A DNA stretch of 64,000 nucleotides from an uncultured beta proteobacterium (lineage in GTDB: Bacteria > Pseudomonadota > Gammaproteobacteria > Burkholderiales > SG8-39): positions 87,433 to 151,432 of the forward strand of contig CADEDU010000003.1 in NCBI GenBank assembly GCA_902826155.1. The letters run 5' to 3'. The notes beneath the pieces are model-generated. The model made no database searches. It saw only the letters and a program-made list of their open reading frames with translations, and was not told the DNA's origin. The position numbers and the translations under genes were made by a program. The first letter of the stretch is position 1; the number at the start of each line of letters is the position of its first letter. This document shows, one piece after another, positions 62,325-64,000 of the stretch.

Positions 62325-62969
62325 ATGCAAGGCGCTCTGACCTGGCGAAGACTGCTCCCGTCGCTGCAGCTGGGTTTGTTCGCGCTCGCGCTGTTTGCCG
62401 CCGGCTTGTGGATCGCGCGCGAGTTCGATGAACTCATTCGCGAGGTGATCGTCGCGCATCAAACGCTGGGCGTGTTGTTTTTCGTGGCAACGTCGGTTAT
62501 CGCAGTGCTGCTCCCGCTGCTCAGCAACCTGCCGCTGTTGCCGCTTGCCGTCGCGGCCTGGGGTCCGGAGCAGGCCGCAGTCCTGTTGTTGCTCGGATGG
62601 CTGGGCGGCGCAGTCCTCTCGTTCGCGTTGGGCCGCTACGCGCAAGCGCCAGTGCTGCGCTACTTGCCTTCGGTACAGCGGCACGCCGACATCGATCGGC
62701 TGATCGATCCGCGCCGGCGTCTCATGACGCTCGTCCTGCTGCGGATGACTTTTCCGGTCGACGTGCTGTCGTACGCCTTGGGGCTCTTCAGTCGCACCAC
62801 CACCTGGACCGAAGTGGCACTGTCGACCGCGATCGGCGCCGCACCATTCGCCGTGCTGTTCGCGTGGTTTCCCGTCATGCCCGCAGCGGTGCAACTGCTG
62901 GTACTCGGTGTGTCAGCGATCGTGTTCGTCGCCTACGCCCGATGGGTGGTGCGGCGTGAGCGCGCGTAG
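62325..62969 (+). CDS. VTT-domain (TVP38/TMEM64, DedA-like) membrane protein
   Basis: The 214-residue inner-membrane protein has about five to six hydrophobic segments. The VTT-type features are NLPLLPLAVAAWG, the GGAVLSFALGRYA reentrant-like loop and LLRMTFPVDVLSYALGLF. DedA/VTT proteins move lipids such as undecaprenyl phosphate or phospholipids across the membrane. It is 118 bp after the flavoprotein gene on the same strand. Confidence 0.82.
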   Translation: MQGALTWRRLLPSLQLGLFALALFAAGLWIAREFDELIREVIVAHQTLGVLFFVATSVIAVLLPLLSNLPLLPLAVAAWGPEQAAVLLLLGWLGGAVLSFALGRYAQAPVLRYLPSVQRHADIDRLIDPRRRLMTLVLLRMTFPVDVLSYALGLFSRTTTWTEVALSTAIGAAPFAVLFAWFPVMPAAVQLLVLGVSAIVFVAYARWVVRRERA

Positions 62970-63062
62970 CTGGATTGTCGGGAAGGCGATGTAGACATCG
63001 GGGGGATACAGCCTCAACTAGCAGACTAGCGCTCGACAGTTCAGCATCATTACTGTACAAAC

Positions 63063-63094
63063 GCATAGTCTTCGATCAGCATAGTCTGCGATCA
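63063..63094 (+). repeat. Tandem 16-bp repeat upstream of the radical SAM gene
   Basis: gcatagtcttcgatca (63063-63078) and gcatagtctgcgatca (63079-63094) differ at one base. They sit directly before the ATG at 63105 and could be a regulator half-site pair. Confidence 0.7.
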
Positions 63095-63104
63095 CCGCCC
63101 ACCC

Positions 63105-64000
63105 ATGTCCCTTCGCACCACCCGCGGCGACCCCGGCGCCCCTGTCAAAGGCCGTGGCGCCCCCTCCAACCTCGAAGGCCGCTTCGAGACGTGGACGCGC
63201 GCGGCGGAACACGACGGCTGGGCACACGACGAGGAGGCGCTGCCACCGCTGCGCACGCACGTCACGCACGAGACGGCCAAGTCGATCATCGCGCGCAACC
63301 AGTCGCCCGATCTGTTCTTCGAGCAATCGATCAATCCCTATCGCGGTTGCGAGCACGGGTGCAGCTACTGCTACGCGCGGCCCTCGCATGCGTACGTCGG
63401 GCTGTCGCCCGGGCTGGATTTCGAGACGCGCATCTTCGCCAAGGTCAATGCCGCCAGCCTGCTGCGCGACGAACTCAGCGCACCGGGCTACGAGTGCAAG
63501 CACATCGCGTTGGGAGCCAATACCGATCCGTACCAGCCGATCGAACGCGAATTGCGCATTACCCGATCGGTGCTGGAGGTGCTGGCCGAATGCGCGCACC
63601 CGTTCGCCATCGTCACCAAGAACGCGATGATCGAGCGCGACCTCGACCTGATCGCGCCGATGGCCGCGAAGCGCATGGCACGCGTCTACATCTCGATGAC
63701 GAATCTCGATGCGGAGCTCTCTCGCAAGCTCGAGCCGCGCGCCTCGGCGCCTTATCGACGCATCGAAGCGGTGCGCAGGCTTGCGTCAGCCGGCGTGCCG
63801 GTCGGTGTACTGGTCGCGCCGATCATTCCGTTCGTGAACGATCGCGATATCGAAGCCGTCCTGGAACAGGTGCGCGACGCCGGCGCGGTCGAAGCGGGCT
63901 ATGTGCTGCTGCGTCTGCCGCACGAAGTGGCGCCGCTGTTCAAGCAGTGGCTGCAGACGCACTATCAGCTGCGCGCCGAACACGTCATGAGCCTGGTGCG
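63105..64000 (+). CDS. PA0069-family radical SAM protein, 3' end beyond the window
   Basis: The open frame from the ATG at 63105 runs off the right edge (298 codons seen). The 4Fe-4S cluster ligands are C82, C86 and C89 in GCEHGCSYCYARPSH, the standard radical SAM CxxxCxxC. The N-terminal KGRGAPSNLEGRFE and LGANTDPYQPIERELRITR segments are characteristic of the PA0069/Rv2578c group, whose reaction is unknown. The tandem repeat at 63063-63094 lies in its leader. Confidence 0.92.
   Translation, partial: MSLRTTRGDPGAPVKGRGAPSNLEGRFETWTRAAEHDGWAHDEEALPPLRTHVTHETAKSIIARNQSPDLFFEQSINPYRGCEHGCSYCYARPSHAYVGLSPGLDFETRIFAKVNAASLLRDELSAPGYECKHIALGANTDPYQPIERELRITRSVLEVLAECAHPFAIVTKNAMIERDLDLIAPMAAKRMARVYISMTNLDAELSRKLEPRASAPYRRIEAVRRLASAGVPVGVLVAPIIPFVNDRDIEAVLEQVRDAGAVEAGYVLLRLPHEVAPLFKQWLQTHYQLRAEHVMSLV

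Overview
The window looks like a chromosomal segment of a high-GC betaproteobacterium, most likely Burkholderiales or a close relative. The evidence is five intact orphan Bug/TctC-type periplasmic binding proteins plus one remnant, most of them without membrane partners, a fused indolepyruvate ferredoxin oxidoreductase, a DUF2868/DUF3482 pair, PimC/PimD-like acyl-CoA dehydrogenases, and LysR/Bug divergent gene pairs. I saw no rRNA, tRNA, phage, complete insertion sequence or CRISPR array. Both edges cut genes: an outer-membrane efflux lipoprotein on the left and a radical SAM protein on the right.

Layout. 0-5 kb: a complete-looking RND efflux operon (adaptor, pump, start of the outer-membrane factor). 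5-11.7 kb: a D-threonine aldolase-like enzyme, an exported methyltransferase, a patatin lipoprotein, a Bug protein, an exported heme-binding-like/ABM-fold pair and a lectin-like lipoprotein. 11.7-18.7 kb: a GcvT-like gene with two PYROXD2-like oxidoreductases, a CMD-family protein, an EamA exporter and a Bug protein. 18.7-26.6 kb: ammonium channel, amino acid permease overlapping a second exported methyltransferase, gluconokinase, a small acetyltransferase remnant, cupin, a repeat block, class II aldolase, spermidine-synthase-like, YdcF-like and PaaI-like proteins. 26.7-39.1 kb: the DUF2868/GTPase pair, YfcG-like GST, a LemA/M48 protease pair, an acyl-CoA dehydrogenase pair with two MDR reductases, and an aldo/keto reductase.

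39.4-44.6 kb is one catabolic operon: TRAP transporter (binding protein, small and large permease), cupin and a CocE/NonD-type hydrolase, consistent with uptake and hydrolysis of one organic acid or ester. 44.6-54.5 kb is a plastic region. It holds LysR and Bug remnants, two divergent LysR/Bug units arranged as an inverted pair, an AbrB-Doc toxin-antitoxin module, a third LysR whose leader is duplicated 1.36 kb away beside another Bug gene, and three small membrane-protein genes. 54.5-64 kb carries a DUF4143 ATPase with a long inverted repeat across its start, the indolepyruvate oxidoreductase, an alpha/beta hydrolase with His at the nucleophile position, a flavoprotein, a VTT-domain membrane protein and the truncated radical SAM gene.

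The most interesting points are: the exported ABM-fold plus HbpS/GlcG-like pair, a possible periplasmic heme or tetrapyrrole oxidation module; the GcvT plus twin PYROXD2-like operon, in which one twin has lost the dinucleotide-binding glycines; the small membrane-protein operon with LysR-type dyads and a truncated paralogue; the inverted repeat at the ATPase start; and the duplicated, decaying LysR/Bug modules. All functional proposals here are inferences from sequence reading, without database searches.
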